DNA of 64,000 nt from Pseudomonas sp. MPC6 (lineage in GTDB: Bacteria; Pseudomonadota; Gammaproteobacteria; Pseudomonadales; Pseudomonadaceae). A program made the translations under genes and the position numbers. The stretch covers positions 2,073,001-2,137,000 of the forward strand of contig NZ_CP034783.1 in the NCBI RefSeq assembly GCF_006094435.1, written 5' to 3'. The stretch's first letter is position 1, and the number at the start of each line of letters is the position of its first letter. This document shows positions 44,214 through 55,488 of this stretch, in pieces. Under the pieces are notes generated by a model. The model had not been told where the DNA came from. It saw only the letters and a program-made list of their open reading frames with translations, and did not search any database.

Positions 44214-47200
44214 TTATTTCAGGAGTTTCCTGAACGCCTCCACCGGCAACGGCCGACTGTGCAAATACCCCTGATAAAAGTGACAGCCCAGCCCCTGCAG
44301 GAAATCCAGCTGGTCCTGGGTTTCCACCCCTTCGGCGATCACCTTCAATTCCAGGCTGCGGGCCATGGCGACAATGGCGCGGATGATCTCGGCATCGTTG
44401 GGGTCGGTGGTGGCGTCGCGGATGAAGGACTGGTCGATTTTCAGGGTGTCGACCGGCAGGCGCTTGAGGTAGGTCAGCGAGGAGTAACCGGTGCCGAAGT
44501 CGTCCATGGCGAAACTTACGCCGAGTTTTTTCAGGCGGCGCATTTTGCTGATGGTGTCTTCCAGGTTCTGGATGACGATGCCTTCGGTGATTTCCAGCTT
44601 CAGCAGCGAGCAGGGCAGGCCGTGACTGGCGAGGCTGCGTTCGATGCGTTCGACGAAGTCGTTCTGGCGGAACTGTCGCGGGCTGATGTTCACGCACAGG
44701 CTGAAGTCGAGCGGGTCGATCAGGTTTTTGGCGACCAGCTGTTTGAAGGCGGCGCAGACCTCCTCGATGATCCAGGTGCCCACCTCGAGGATCATCCCGC
44801 TGTCCTCCAGCACCTTGATGAACTCGGTGGGCGACTGCGCGCCGAATTCCGGATGGTCCCAGCGCACCAGCGCCTCGGCGCCGACGATGCGGCCGTCCCG
44901 GGCGTCCACCTGCGGTTGGTAATGCACGCGAAACTCGCCGCGGGACAGGGCCTGGCGCAGGTCGGTTTCCAGGCGCAGGCGTTGGCTCGCCGCCTTCTGC
45001 ATGGTGTTGTGATACATCTGTGTGGTGTTGCGCCCCGAATCCTTGGCCCGATACAGCGCGATGTCGGCGCGCTTGAGCAGGTCGGTCGGGGTCGAGCCGT
45101 GATCGGGTATCAATGCGATGCCGATGCTCGGGGTCACCTGCAGGCGCTGGCCGTCGAGGAACATCGGTTCGGACAGCAGTTCACGCAAGGTGTCGGCCAG
45201 CTCCAGGACCTGATCGCTGACGTCGTTGCGCGTGCCCTCAAGACCGCTGAGCAGCACCACGAACTCATCACCCCCCAGCCGCGCAACGGTGTCCTCCATG
45301 CGCACGCTGGCTTCAAGGCGCGCGGTGATGATCTTCAGCACCGTATCGCCCACGGGATGGCCGAGCGAATCATTGATGTGCTTGAAGTGGTCAAGGTCGA
45401 GAAACATCAGCGCGCCGCGCAGGTTGTGGCGCTTGAGCAGGGCGATCTGCTGGCTCAGGCGATCCATCAGCAGCGCGCGGTTGGGCAGGTTGGTCAAAGG
45501 GTCGTGGTAGGCCAGGTGGCGGATCTGCGCTTCGGCATTTTTCAGCAGGCTGACGTCCCGCGCCGTCAGCAGCAGGCAAGCGGTTTCGTTCAGGGTGATG
45601 GGTTCCACCGAGACTTCGACGGTCAGCAACTCGCCGCGTTTATTGCGCCCGAGCATCTCCAGGTGATGCACCCGGCCCTTCATCTGTAGTTCGGCCAGCA
45701 GCATCGAACGCTGTTTTTCCTCAGCCCAGATGCCGACCTGGTACACCGTGCGGCCGATCACTTCGTCGGCGCGATAGCCGGTCAGGCGACAGAAGCCATC
45801 GTTGACTTCCAGATAGCGTCCGGTGTCGCGCTCGGTGATGGTGATGGCATCGGGGCTGGAGTGGAAGGCCTTGGCGAACTTCTCTTCGCTGGCCTTGAGC
45901 GCCGCTTCCGAGCGTTGCTGCTGGGTGATGTCGCGCAGGGTGGTGACGATGCATGGCTGGTTGCCGACGCTGATCTGGCGGCTGGAAATCACGCAGGTCA
46001 GGGTCTGCCCGTCTTTGTGCTGAACCACGATCGCGACATTGTTCAGGCCTTGTTCGCGGATGACTTGTTCGATCCGCCGCAGGCTTTTCGCCGAGGCGTC
46101 CCACAGGCCGATTTCGTCGGCACTGCGGCCAATCACCTCGGCGGTGCTCCAGCCGAAGGTCTGGGTGAAGCTGGAGTTGATCTCGATGAAAAGGCCGGTG
46201 TCCTGGTGTGTCACGCAGATCGGGTCCGGGCTGACTTGGAACAGGGTGGCGAATTTCTCTTCAGAGGCCACCAGCCGCTGTTCGCGTTCCACCTGATCGG
46301 TAATGTCGAGCAGCGTGCCGGCCATGCGCAGCGGCGCGCCGTTGTCGTCGCGGTACAGGCGGGCGCGGCTTTCCAGGTAGCGCGAACTGCCGTCCGGCAA
46401 CTGCACGCGGTAAGTCAGCTGATAATTGCCGGCCGGGCCTTCGCGCAAGCTGCGGTAGGCATCGCGCATGCTGTCGCGTTCTTCGCCGGGCACGCCTTCG
46501 AAAAAATCATCGAAGGCTTCATGGAAAGGTTTGGCCTCCAGCCCGTGCAGTTGGGCGGCCCGCGCCGAACCGTAGAGCATGCCGCTGGGAATGTGCCAGT
46601 CCCACGTGCCCAGTTGCGCCGAATCCAGGGCCAGGTCGAGGCGTTCCTGGCTGTCTTTCAGGGCGTGTTCGGCGGCTTTGGCCTCGGTGGTATCGAGGAA
46701 GGTGCTCAGCAGGTAGGGCTGGCCTTCGAGTTCGACTTTCTGCGCGCTGAGGATGCCATCGTGAACCTGGCCGTTGCTGGCGCGAAACTGCACCTCCATG
46801 CTGGTCAATTCGCCCTTGGCCTTGGTGGCCTTGACCAGTTGCGCCCGTTGTTCCGGGTGCACCCACAGGCCCAGCTCGAGGGTGGTGCGGCCGATCGCGT
46901 CTTGCACCGGCCAGCCGAACAGGCTTTCGAAATACTGGTTGGCTTCACTGATCAGGCCGTCTTCCTGGCGGGTCAGCAACACCATGTTCGGGCACAGGTG
47001 AAACAGCGTGGCGAAGCGTTTTTCCGAACTGCTCAGGGCCTGTTCACGCTGACGCTGGTGGGTGATTTCGCGGATGACGCCAATCATCCGTGGCCGGCCG
47101 TGCTTGTCCGGCAGCAGGCTGCCGTTGATCTCCAGCCAGTGCAGGCTGCCGTCGGGCCATTGAATGCGGTGGTGCATCGCCTGTTCCAGCGGGGCGCCGG

Positions 47201-47498
47201 CGATCACCGCGTGGAAGGCGCGGATGGTTTTCGCGCGGTCCTCGGGTGGCAGCAGGTCGAGGTATTCCAGATCGGCCGGCAGCGGTTGCCGGGGATCGAA
47301 GCCGAACAATGCCTGGGTGCCCCGGGACCAGCTGATCTGCCCGCGCTCGATGTCCCAATACCAGGCGCCCAGGCGCGCGCCGTTGAGGGCGGCCAGCAGT
47401 TGCGGCGCACTTTCCCAGCTCTGCTCGGACCGTTTCGGGTCCAGCGCCTGAATACGCGGCATCGGCGGAATTCGGTCAACAGATTTCGGCATTTTCAA
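44214..47498 (-). CDS. Multi-PAS diguanylate cyclase/phosphodiesterase (GGDEF-EAL)
   Basis: A 1094-residue cytosolic signalling protein. About four to five PAS domains occupy residues 30-650, then GGDEF (about 660-825) with an intact ARLGGDEF and an RMED inhibitory site exactly 5 residues before it, then EAL (about 835-1090) with GAEALVRWDHP, LEITEG and DDFGTGYSS metal-binding motifs. Both catalytic sites look intact, so it could make and break cyclic di-GMP. No transmembrane helix; PAS domains presumably sense a soluble signal. Isolated gene in an intergenic setting. Confidence 0.93.
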   Translation of the reverse strand: MKMPKSVDRIPPMPRIQALDPKRSEQSWESAPQLLAALNGARLGAWYWDIERGQISWSRGTQALFGFDPRQPLPADLEYLDLLPPEDRAKTIRAFHAVIAGAPLEQAMHHRIQWPDGSLHWLEINGSLLPDKHGRPRMIGVIREITHQRQREQALSSSEKRFATLFHLCPNMVLLTRQEDGLISEANQYFESLFGWPVQDAIGRTTLELGLWVHPEQRAQLVKATKAKGELTSMEVQFRASNGQVHDGILSAQKVELEGQPYLLSTFLDTTEAKAAEHALKDSQERLDLALDSAQLGTWDWHIPSGMLYGSARAAQLHGLEAKPFHEAFDDFFEGVPGEERDSMRDAYRSLREGPAGNYQLTYRVQLPDGSSRYLESRARLYRDDNGAPLRMAGTLLDITDQVEREQRLVASEEKFATLFQVSPDPICVTHQDTGLFIEINSSFTQTFGWSTAEVIGRSADEIGLWDASAKSLRRIEQVIREQGLNNVAIVVQHKDGQTLTCVISSRQISVGNQPCIVTTLRDITQQQRSEAALKASEEKFAKAFHSSPDAITITERDTGRYLEVNDGFCRLTGYRADEVIGRTVYQVGIWAEEKQRSMLLAELQMKGRVHHLEMLGRNKRGELLTVEVSVEPITLNETACLLLTARDVSLLKNAEAQIRHLAYHDPLTNLPNRALLMDRLSQQIALLKRHNLRGALMFLDLDHFKHINDSLGHPVGDTVLKIITARLEASVRMEDTVARLGGDEFVVLLSGLEGTRNDVSDQVLELADTLRELLSEPMFLDGQRLQVTPSIGIALIPDHGSTPTDLLKRADIALYRAKDSGRNTTQMYHNTMQKAASQRLRLETDLRQALSRGEFRVHYQPQVDARDGRIVGAEALVRWDHPEFGAQSPTEFIKVLEDSGMILEVGTWIIEEVCAAFKQLVAKNLIDPLDFSLCVNISPRQFRQNDFVERIERSLASHGLPCSLLKLEITEGIVIQNLEDTISKMRRLKKLGVSFAMDDFGTGYSSLTYLKRLPVDTLKIDQSFIRDATTDPNDAEIIRAIVAMARSLELKVIAEGVETQDQLDFLQGLGCHFYQGYLHSRPLPVEAFRKLLK

Positions 47499-47567
47499 GC
47501 CTTGGGCTGAATTGGGCGTTTAGCACAGGAGTTCACGGCGCAAAAGACGCTATAGACGTAGCACAGC

Positions 47568-48458
47568 TTAGCCCTGAATCCCTGGCCCATCGATTTGTGC
47601 ATCCAGCAGGGCCATAAAGGCCCGTGCCGCATTCGAGAGCGTCCGTTCGGTGTGCAAGATATAGCCTAGCTGGCGAGTCAGTTGTATGCCCGGTAAAGGT
47701 ATTCGTGCAACTTGCTCGTCGAGCATGGTGCGCGGCAGCACGCTCCAGGCAAGGCCGATCGAGACCATCATCTTGATCGTTTCCAGATAATTGGTGCTCA
47801 TGGCGATGTTCGGCGTCAGGCCCCGGGCTTCGAACAGGCGCTGGACGATGTGGTGGGTAAAGGTGTTGCCGCCGGGGAATACCGCCGGGTGCAGGGCAAT
47901 GTCCGCCAGGCTGACCGGGCCGTTGCTGATCAGCGAATGCTCCGGGGCGACCACGAAATCCAGCGGGTCGTCCCATACGGGCGTGGCCTTCACCAGGGCG
48001 TGGGGCTCCGGCGCCAGGGTGATGACCGCCAGCTCGGCGCGGCCATGGAGGATTTCTTCGTAGGCCACTTCCGAGTCGAGGAACTGGATATCCAGCGCCA
48101 CCTCCGGGTAGCGCCGGGTGAACTCCCTCAATAAAGGCGGCAGGCGGTGCAGGCCGATGTGGTGACTGGTGGCCAGGGTCAGGCGGCCGCTGACTTCGCC
48201 GGTCAGGTTGGTCAGGGCGCGCCGAGTGTCGTCCAGCACATTGAGGATCTGATAGGCCCGGGGCAACAAGGCGCGGCCGGCCTCGGTCAGGCCGACTTCA
48301 CGTCCCAGGCGATCGAACAGGCGCACCTTCAGTTGCTGTTCCAGCCCGGCGATGCGCTTGCTGATGGCCGGTTGCGTGAGGTGCAGCCGCTCGCCGGCGC
48401 CGGAGAAGCTGCCGGTCTCGGCAATCGCTATGAAAGCATTGAGGTTGGCCAGGTCCAT
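47568..48458 (-). CDS. LysR-family regulator, divergent from leuC
   Basis: A 296-residue LysR protein. HTH at residues 5-65 (NAFIAIAETGSFSGAGERLHLTQPAISKRIAGLE) and an effector domain. ATG 48458 is chosen because LysR proteins start MDLANLNAF-like; ten upstream codons are open. It is divergent from leuCD, as in other Pseudomonas, and probably regulates leucine biosynthesis (LeuO/LeuR-like role, inferred). Confidence 0.88.
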   Translation of the reverse strand: MDLANLNAFIAIAETGSFSGAGERLHLTQPAISKRIAGLEQQLKVRLFDRLGREVGLTEAGRALLPRAYQILNVLDDTRRALTNLTGEVSGRLTLATSHHIGLHRLPPLLREFTRRYPEVALDIQFLDSEVAYEEILHGRAELAVITLAPEPHALVKATPVWDDPLDFVVAPEHSLISNGPVSLADIALHPAVFPGGNTFTHHIVQRLFEARGLTPNIAMSTNYLETIKMMVSIGLAWSVLPRTMLDEQVARIPLPGIQLTRQLGYILHTERTLSNAARAFMALLDAQIDGPGIQG

Positions 48459-48606
48459 TGTCGTATTCCAGTTGGTTATCCAAAGCATGAAAAATATGAA
48501 TTTGAGTTATTTAATGTAACCCCCTAGGATCGACCTCACAAGCCAAAGGGTTATTGAATCACTCAAGACCCAGGGCATAGAAACACGCTGATGAGGAAAC
48601 CGTCTG

Positions 48607-50025
48607 ATGGCCGGCAAAACGCTCTACGACAAGCTCTGGGATTCGCACTTGGTCAAGCAGCGCGACGATGGCTCTGCGCTGATCTACATCGATCGTCACA
48701 TCATCCATGAAGTGACCTCGCCGCAAGCCTTCGAAGGCCTGCGCCTGGCCGGGCGCAAGCCTTGGCGCATCGATGCCAACATCGCGACCCCGGACCACAA
48801 CGTACCGACCACGCCGGAGCGCAAGGGTGGCATCGAAGCCATTGCCGACGAGGTCTCGCGCCTGCAGGTTCAGACCCTCGACGATAACTGTGACGAATAC
48901 GGCATCGTCGAATTCAAGATGAATGACGTCCGCCAGGGCATCGTCCACGTCATCGGCCCGGAGCAGGGTGCTACCTTGCCGGGCATGACCGTGGTCTGCG
49001 GCGACTCCCATACCTCGACCCACGGTGCCTTTGGTGCCTTGGCGCACGGTATCGGCACTTCCGAGGTCGAGCATGTGCTCGCCACCCAGTGCCTGGTCGC
49101 CAAGAAAATGAAGAACATGCTGGTGTCGGTCGAAGGCAAACTGCCATTTGGCGTGACGGCCAAGGACATCGTCCTCGCCGTGATCGGCAAGATCGGCACC
49201 GCCGGCGGTAACGGCCATGCCATCGAGTTCGCCGGCAGCGCGATTCGCGACTTGTCCGTTGAAGGCCGCATGACCATCTGCAACATGTCCATCGAAGCCG
49301 GTGCGCGTGTCGGCCTGGTGGCGGCGGACGAAAAGACCGTGGAATACGTCAAGGGCCGTCCATTCGCCCCGAAAGGCGCGGAATGGGACTTGGCTGTCGA
49401 GGCCTGGAAAGACCTGGTGACGGACAAGGACGCGAAGTTCGACACCATCGTCGAGCTCGACGCGACCCAGATCAAACCGCAAGTCAGCTGGGGCACGTCG
49501 CCGGAGATGGTGTTGGCCGTTGATCAGAACGTGCCGGACCCGGCCAAGGAAATGGACCTGGTCAAGCGTGGCTCCATCGAACGCGCCTTGAAGTACATGG
49601 GTTTGACCGCCAACCAGGCGATCACCGACATCCAGCTGGACCGCGTATTCATCGGCTCCTGCACCAACTCGCGGATCGAAGACCTGCGCGCGGCGGCAGT
49701 GATCGCCAAGGGCCGCAAAGTGGCGTCGACCATCAAGCAGGCCATCGTGGTGCCGGGCTCGGGCCTGGTCAAGGCTCAGGCCGAATCGGAAGGCCTGGAC
49801 AAGATCTTCCTCGACGCCGGTTTCGAATGGCGTGAGCCGGGCTGCTCGATGTGCCTGGCGATGAACCCGGACCGTTTGGAAAGTGGCGAGCATTGCGCCT
49901 CGACCTCCAACCGTAACTTCGAAGGCCGTCAGGGCGCCGGTGGCCGTACCCACCTGGTGAGCCCGGCCATGGCCGCCGCCGCCGCTGTGAACGGTCGTTT
50001 CGTCGACGTCCGTGAATTGATCTGA
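48607..50025 (+). CDS. leuC: 3-isopropylmalate dehydratase, large subunit
   Basis: A 472-residue aconitase-family subunit, which isomerises isopropylmalate in leucine synthesis. [4Fe-4S] cysteines in [12 protein letters not shown] and [22 protein letters not shown] before ATG 48607. Co-transcribed with leuD 11 bases downstream. Confidence 0.97.
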   Translation: MAGKTLYDKLWDSHLVKQRDDGSALIYIDRHIIHEVTSPQAFEGLRLAGRKPWRIDANIATPDHNVPTTPERKGGIEAIADEVSRLQVQTLDDNCDEYGIVEFKMNDVRQGIVHVIGPEQGATLPGMTVVCGDSHTSTHGAFGALAHGIGTSEVEHVLATQCLVAKKMKNMLVSVEGKLPFGVTAKDIVLAVIGKIGTAGGNGHAIEFAGSAIRDLSVEGRMTICNMSIEAGARVGLVAADEKTVEYVKGRPFAPKGAEWDLAVEAWKDLVTDKDAKFDTIVELDATQIKPQVSWGTSPEMVLAVDQNVPDPAKEMDLVKRGSIERALKYMGLTANQAITDIQLDRVFIGSCTNSRIEDLRAAAVIAKGRKVASTIKQAIVVPGSGLVKAQAESEGLDKIFLDAGFEWREPGCSMCLAMNPDRLESGEHCASTSNRNFEGRQGAGGRTHLVSPAMAAAAAVNGRFVDVRELI

Positions 50026-50036
50026 AGGAGCGCAGC

Positions 50037-50681
50037 ATGAAAGCTTTTACCCAGCACACCGGTCTTGTCGCGCCTCTGGATCGTGCCAACGTCGACACCG
50101 ACCAGATCATTCCGAAGCAATTCCTGAAGTCGATCAAGCGCACGGGTTTCGGCCCGAACCTGTTCGATGAATGGCGCTACCTGGATGTGGGGCAGCCGTA
50201 TCAGGACAACTCCAAGCGTCCGCTGAACAAGGACTTCGTGCTCAACGCCGAACGTTATCAAGGTGCCAGCGTGTTGCTGGCGCGTGAGAACTTCGGTTGC
50301 GGCTCCAGCCGCGAACATGCGCCGTGGGCGCTGGAAGAGTACGGTTTCCGCAGCATCATCGCGCCGAGTTATGCCGACATCTTCTTCAACAACAGCTTCA
50401 AGAACGGCTTGCTGCCGATCATCCTGAGCGACGCTGAGGTGGATGAACTGTTCCAGCAGGTCGAGGCGACGCCGGGTTACCAGTTGCAGGTTGACCTGCA
50501 AGCCCAGACCGTGACCCGTCCGGATGGCAAGGTGCTGAACTTTGAGATCGACGCGTTCCGTAAGCATTGCCTGCTCAACGGCCTGGACGATATCGGCCTG
50601 ACGTTGATGGACCATGAGGCGATTGCGACGTTTGAAGCCAAGCATCGGGCGAGCCAGCCTTGGTTGTTTCGCGACGCTTGA
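50037..50681 (+). CDS. leuD: 3-isopropylmalate dehydratase, small subunit
   Basis: A 214-residue swivelling-domain partner of LeuC. Motifs [14 protein letters not shown] and [16 protein letters not shown]. Directly follows leuC; GGAGCG ribosome site. leuB is 1 kb away, after a methyltransferase gene. Confidence 0.97.
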   Translation: MKAFTQHTGLVAPLDRANVDTDQIIPKQFLKSIKRTGFGPNLFDEWRYLDVGQPYQDNSKRPLNKDFVLNAERYQGASVLLARENFGCGSSREHAPWALEEYGFRSIIAPSYADIFFNNSFKNGLLPIILSDAEVDELFQQVEATPGYQLQVDLQAQTVTRPDGKVLNFEIDAFRKHCLLNGLDDIGLTLMDHEAIATFEAKHRASQPWLFRDA

Positions 50682-50701
50682 TTTTGCGTAAGGCGGGATG
50701 C

Positions 50702-50784
50702 CGCCTTCGCGGGCAAGCCAGCTCCTACAGGGTTCTGTGAACGCCGAACCCCCCTGTAGGAGCTGGCTTGCCAGCGAAGAGGCC
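50702..50784. repeat. REP pair between leuD and the methyltransferase
   Basis: Inverted arms at about 50703-50731 and 50753-50784, core GCTGGCTTGCCAGC (left arm slightly diverged: GGGCAAGCCAGC). Confidence 0.85.
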
Positions 50785-50826
50785 CGGACAGACACCACAA
50801 GACTAAACCCTGAAATAGGAAGTCCA

Positions 50827-51594
50827 ATGACCAACACCCCCCAGCACAGCCAGGTCGTCCAAAAGCAATTCGGTGAACAGGCCGCCGCCTACCTGAGCAG
50901 CGCCGTCCACGCTCAAGGCACCGAATTCGCCCTGCTACAGGCTGAACTGGCAGGGCAGGGCGACGCCCGGGTGCTGGACCTCGGCTGCGGCGCCGGTCAC
51001 GTGAGTTTCCACGTGGCCTCGCTGGTCAAGGAAGTGGTGGCCTACGACCTGTCCCAGCAGATGCTCGACGTAGTCGCAGCCGCCGCTGTCGACCGTGGCC
51101 TGAGCAATGTGACCACGGTCAACGGTGCCGCCGAGCGCCTGCCGTTCGCCGATGGCGAGTTCGACTTCGTGTTCAGCCGTTATTCGGCGCACCATTGGAG
51201 CGACCTCGGGCTGGCCCTGCGCGAAGTTCGCCGGGTGCTGAAGCCGGGTGGGGTGGCGGCGTTCGTCGACGTGTTGTCACCGGGCAGCCCGCTGTTCGAC
51301 ACTTACCTGCAAAGCGTCGAAGTGCTGCGCGACACCAGCCACGTGCGCGATTATTCCGCCGGCGAGTGGTTGCGCCAGGTCAGCGAAGCGGGGTTGCATA
51401 CCCGCAGCACCACGCGCCAACGCTTGCGCCTGGAGTACACCAGCTGGGTCGAGCGCATGCGCACGCCCCAGGTGATGCGCGCGGCGATCCGCGAGCTGCA
51501 GCAGTCGATGGGCAATGAAGTACGCGAATATTTTGAGATTGAGGCCGATGGTTCGTTCAGTACCGATGTGCTGGTGCTGATGGCTGAACGATAA
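50827..51594 (+). CDS. Class I SAM-dependent methyltransferase
   Basis: A 255-residue methyltransferase of the UbiE/Methyltransf_11 type: SAM motif VLDLGCGAGHVSFH at about residue 50, motif II region LPFADGEFDFVFSR, and LKPGGVAAFVDV. Substrate unknown. It sits between leuD and leuB on the same strand, as in P. aeruginosa, from memory. Its last codons and TAA stop form the first copy of the 14-bp repeat that follows. ATG 50827; AGGAAG upstream. Confidence 0.88.
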   Translation: MTNTPQHSQVVQKQFGEQAAAYLSSAVHAQGTEFALLQAELAGQGDARVLDLGCGAGHVSFHVASLVKEVVAYDLSQQMLDVVAAAAVDRGLSNVTTVNGAAERLPFADGEFDFVFSRYSAHHWSDLGLALREVRRVLKPGGVAAFVDVLSPGSPLFDTYLQSVEVLRDTSHVRDYSAGEWLRQVSEAGLHTRSTTRQRLRLEYTSWVERMRTPQVMRAAIRELQQSMGNEVREYFEIEADGSFSTDVLVLMAER

Positions 51595-51683
51595 GCGCTG
51601 AATGATAAGCTCTGGACGATAAGTTCTGAACGAAAAGCTCTGAACAATAGGCTTTCTGAACAATAGCCGCCGAGCGATAGACT
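51584..51683. repeat. 14-bp tandem repeat between the methyltransferase and leuB
   Basis: Seven degenerate copies of CTGAACGATAAGCT, starting at 51584, 51598, 51612, 51626, 51640 (16 bases), 51656 and 51670. Copy 1 covers the methyltransferase stop codon. The array fills most of the 136-base gap before leuB. Confidence 0.8.
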
Positions 51684-51730
51684 TTTTCCGGGCGCGCCAT
51701 GGGCGCACCGACTGATGACATGAGGAAAGC

Positions 51731-52813
<1,083 letters not shown>

Positions 52814-52819
52814 TCTCTC

Positions 52820-52866
52820 GGGCCCGCTGCAATTTTCACTCTTGAAAGCAGCGGCCCACTTTTTAA
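52820..52866 (+). terminator. Terminator between leuB and asd
   Basis: GGGCCCGCTGC and GCAGCGGCCC arms (one bulged base), then ACTTTTT. It would partly separate leuB from asd. Confidence 0.65.
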
Positions 52867-52882
52867 AGAAGGTGTAGTTGCG

Positions 52883-53995
52883 ATGAAACGTGTAGGTCTG
52901 ATCGGTTGGCGCGGTATGGTCGGTTCCGTGCTCATGCAGCGGATGCTGGAAGAGCAGGATTTCGATCTCATCGAGCCGGTGTTTTTCACCACGTCCAATG
53001 TCGGTGGCCAAGGCCCGTCCGTGGGTAAGGACATTGCTCCGCTCAAAGACGCTTACAGCATTGAAGAGCTGAAAACCCTCGACGTGATTCTGACGTGCCA
53101 GGGTGGCGACTACACCAGCGAAGTCTTCCCGAAACTGCGTGAAGCCGGCTGGCAGGGCTACTGGATCGACGCCGCTTCCAGCCTGCGCATGCAGGATGAC
53201 GCGGTGATCGTGCTGGACCCGGTGAACCGCAAGGTCATCGACCAGCAGCTCGACGCGGGCACCAAGAACTACATCGGCGGCAACTGCACCGTCAGCCTGA
53301 TGCTGATGGGCCTGGGCGGTCTGTTCGAAGCCGGCCTGGTGGAGTGGATGAGCGCCATGACGTACCAGGCGGCCTCCGGTGCCGGCGCGCAGAACATGCG
53401 TGAACTGATCAAGCAGATGGGCGCGACCCACGCCGCTGTCGCCGATCAACTGGCCGACCCGGCCAGCGCGATCCTCGACATCGACCGTCGTGTCGCCGAA
53501 GCGATGCGCAGCGACGCGTACCCGACCGAAAACTTCGGCGTACCGCTGGCCGGCAGCCTGATCCCGTGGATCGACAAGGAACTGCCGAACGGCCAGAGCC
53601 GCGAAGAATGGAAGGCCCAGGCCGAGACCAACAAGATCCTCGGTCGCTTCAAGAACCCGATCCCGGTGGATGGCATCTGCGTGCGCATCGGCGCCATGCG
53701 CTGCCACAGCCAGGCGCTGACCATCAAGCTGAACAAAGACGTGCCGATCGCCGACATCGAAGGGCTGATCAGCCAGCACAACCCTTGGGTCAAGCTGGTA
53801 CCGAACAGCCGCGAAGCCAGCATTCAGGAACTGAGCCCGACGAAAGTCACCGGCACCCTGAACGTCCCGGTGGGCCGTCTGCGCAAGCTGAACATGGGCA
53901 CGCAGTACGTCGGCGCGTTCACCGTCGGCGACCAACTGCTGTGGGGCGCGGCCGAACCGCTGCGTCGCATGCTGCGGATTCTGCTCGAGCGTTGA
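52883..53995 (+). CDS. asd: Aspartate-semialdehyde dehydrogenase
   Basis: A 370-residue NADP enzyme that reduces aspartyl phosphate, needed for Lys, Met, Thr and diaminopimelate. N-terminal [14 protein letters not shown], catalytic Cys in [10 protein letters not shown], and active-site His/Arg regions in the C-terminal half. GAAGGTG ribosome site. Followed by a paralogue that lacks the Cys. Confidence 0.97.
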   Translation: MKRVGLIGWRGMVGSVLMQRMLEEQDFDLIEPVFFTTSNVGGQGPSVGKDIAPLKDAYSIEELKTLDVILTCQGGDYTSEVFPKLREAGWQGYWIDAASSLRMQDDAVIVLDPVNRKVIDQQLDAGTKNYIGGNCTVSLMLMGLGGLFEAGLVEWMSAMTYQAASGAGAQNMRELIKQMGATHAAVADQLADPASAILDIDRRVAEAMRSDAYPTENFGVPLAGSLIPWIDKELPNGQSREEWKAQAETNKILGRFKNPIPVDGICVRIGAMRCHSQALTIKLNKDVPIADIEGLISQHNPWVKLVPNSREASIQELSPTKVTGTLNVPVGRLRKLNMGTQYVGAFTVGDQLLWGAAEPLRRMLRILLER

Positions 53996-54015
53996 TCGGT
54001 TGAAGCAGTGAAAGA

Positions 54016-54048
54016 GCCCGTGCCTTGCAAGAGGTGCGGGTTTTTTTG
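54016..54048 (+). terminator. Terminator after asd
   Basis: CCCGTGCCT and AGGTGCGGG arms, paired with two wobble pairs, then TTTTTTT. Confidence 0.8.
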
Positions 54049-54084
54049 TGTTTGGCGGGCCGGGGTTGATGGGTTGCCCCCGTA

Positions 54085-54180
54085 CAGGCCCCTTCGCTGG
54101 CAAGCCAGCTCCTCCAGGTCATGAGACAACCCTGCAACCGCGCACAACCGTGTAGGCGCTGGCTTGCCAGCGAAGAGGCC
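54085..54180. repeat. REP pair after asd
   Basis: Inverted arms (about 54088-54115 and 54147-54180), GCTGGCTTGCCAGC type. Confidence 0.85.
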
Positions 54181-54269
54181 GGAACAGGCGCCGCATATCC
54201 CCGCCGAATTGCCTGCACGCCACCCACCCGGTAAAGTGCCGCTCCCCCCGTTTCGCCAGAGGTAAAACC

Positions 54270-55280
54270 ATGAGCCAGTCCATTGATATTGCCGTGATCG
54301 GCGCCACCGGTACTGTCGGCGAAACGCTGGTGCAGATTCTCGAAGAGCGCGACTTCCCGGTCGGCAACCTGCACCTGCTGGCCAGCAGTGAATCGGCCGG
54401 GCATTCGGTGCCGTTTCGCGGCAAGAACGTGCGGGTGCGGGAAGTCGATGAGTTCGACTTCAGCAAAGTCCAGCTGGTGTTCTTCGCCGCCGGCCCGGCG
54501 GTCACCCTGAGTTTCGCCTCGCGCGCCATCGCCGCCGGCTGTTCGCTGATCGACCTGTCCGGCGCGTTGCCGGCCGATCAGGCGCCGCAAGTGGTGCCGG
54601 AAGCCAATGCACAGGTGCTCGCCGGTCTGCAAAAGCCGTTCCAGGTCAGCAGCCCAAGCCCGTCGGCCACCACGCTGGCCGTGGTGCTGGCGCCATTGCT
54701 CGGTTTGCTCGACCTGCAACGCATCCACCTGACCGCGGCCTTGGCGGTCTCGGCGCAAGGTCGCGAAGCCGTGACCGAGCTGGCCCGGCAAACCGCCGAA
54801 CTGCTCAACGTGCGGCCGCTGGAACCGACGTTCTTTGATCGGCAGATGGCGTTCAACCTGCTGGCGCAAGTCGGCAAGCCGGATGAGCAAGGCCATACGC
54901 TGCTGGAAAAACGCCTGGTGCGCGAACTGCGCCAGGTCATGGCCCTGCCTGCATTGAAGATTTCCGTCACTTGCATTCAAGCCCCGGTGTTTTTTGGCGA
55001 TAGCTTTAGCGTGACCTTGCACTCGGCGAGCGACATCGACCTGGCGAAAATCAACGCCGCCCTGGAAGACGCTCCCGGTATCGAACTGGTGGAAGCCGGC
55101 GATTATCCGACGCCGGTCGGCGATGCGGTCGGGCAGGACGTGGTCTACGTTGGTCGGGTTCGCCATGGAATCGACGACCTGTCGGAACTAAACGTGTGGC
55201 TGACGTCAGATAACGTGCGCAAAGGCGCGGCGCTCAATGCTGTGCAGGTGGCTGAATTATTGATAAAACACCTTGTGTAA
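54270..55280 (+). CDS. Aspartate-semialdehyde dehydrogenase-like protein without catalytic Cys (Usg-like)
   Basis: A 336-residue Asd homologue with an intact N-terminal Rossmann GATGTVGETLVQIL and the usual LSFASRAIAAGCSLIDLSG. Where true Asd enzymes have the nucleophilic Cys in NPNCST, this protein has SPSPSAT, so Cys is replaced by Pro. This resembles the non-catalytic Usg family. Often annotated as a second Asd in this Pseudomonas position. GAGGTAAA ribosome site. Probably not a functional Asd; role unknown. Confidence 0.85.
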   Translation: MSQSIDIAVIGATGTVGETLVQILEERDFPVGNLHLLASSESAGHSVPFRGKNVRVREVDEFDFSKVQLVFFAAGPAVTLSFASRAIAAGCSLIDLSGALPADQAPQVVPEANAQVLAGLQKPFQVSSPSPSATTLAVVLAPLLGLLDLQRIHLTAALAVSAQGREAVTELARQTAELLNVRPLEPTFFDRQMAFNLLAQVGKPDEQGHTLLEKRLVRELRQVMALPALKISVTCIQAPVFFGDSFSVTLHSASDIDLAKINAALEDAPGIELVEAGDYPTPVGDAVGQDVVYVGRVRHGIDDLSELNVWLTSDNVRKGAALNAVQVAELLIKHLV

Positions 55281-55488
55281 AAGATACTTGGCAACAATTT
55301 TTCCAAGGGCTCCAGCCAACGCTATGCTTGGTCCGGACTGCTGAGGGCGAGCCACCCTGCGGGGCTTTCCTCGGCACGAATGAAACGATCGCGCGCGACG
55401 ACTCTTCGTCGCCGCGCGCAATGCCTTGCGGCAGCGACTATCAACACCTTCTCGCTGGCCGAGGAATGTTCAAACAAAGGATGAGGCT

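Noticed and set aside
45861..47510. 549-codon plus-strand open frame opposite the GGDEF-EAL gene
   Set aside because: Shadow frame; no family motif, while the minus strand has full PAS, GGDEF and EAL motifs.
48559..49953. 464-codon minus-strand open frame opposite leuC
   Set aside because: Shadow of leuC; no recognisable domain or ribosome site.
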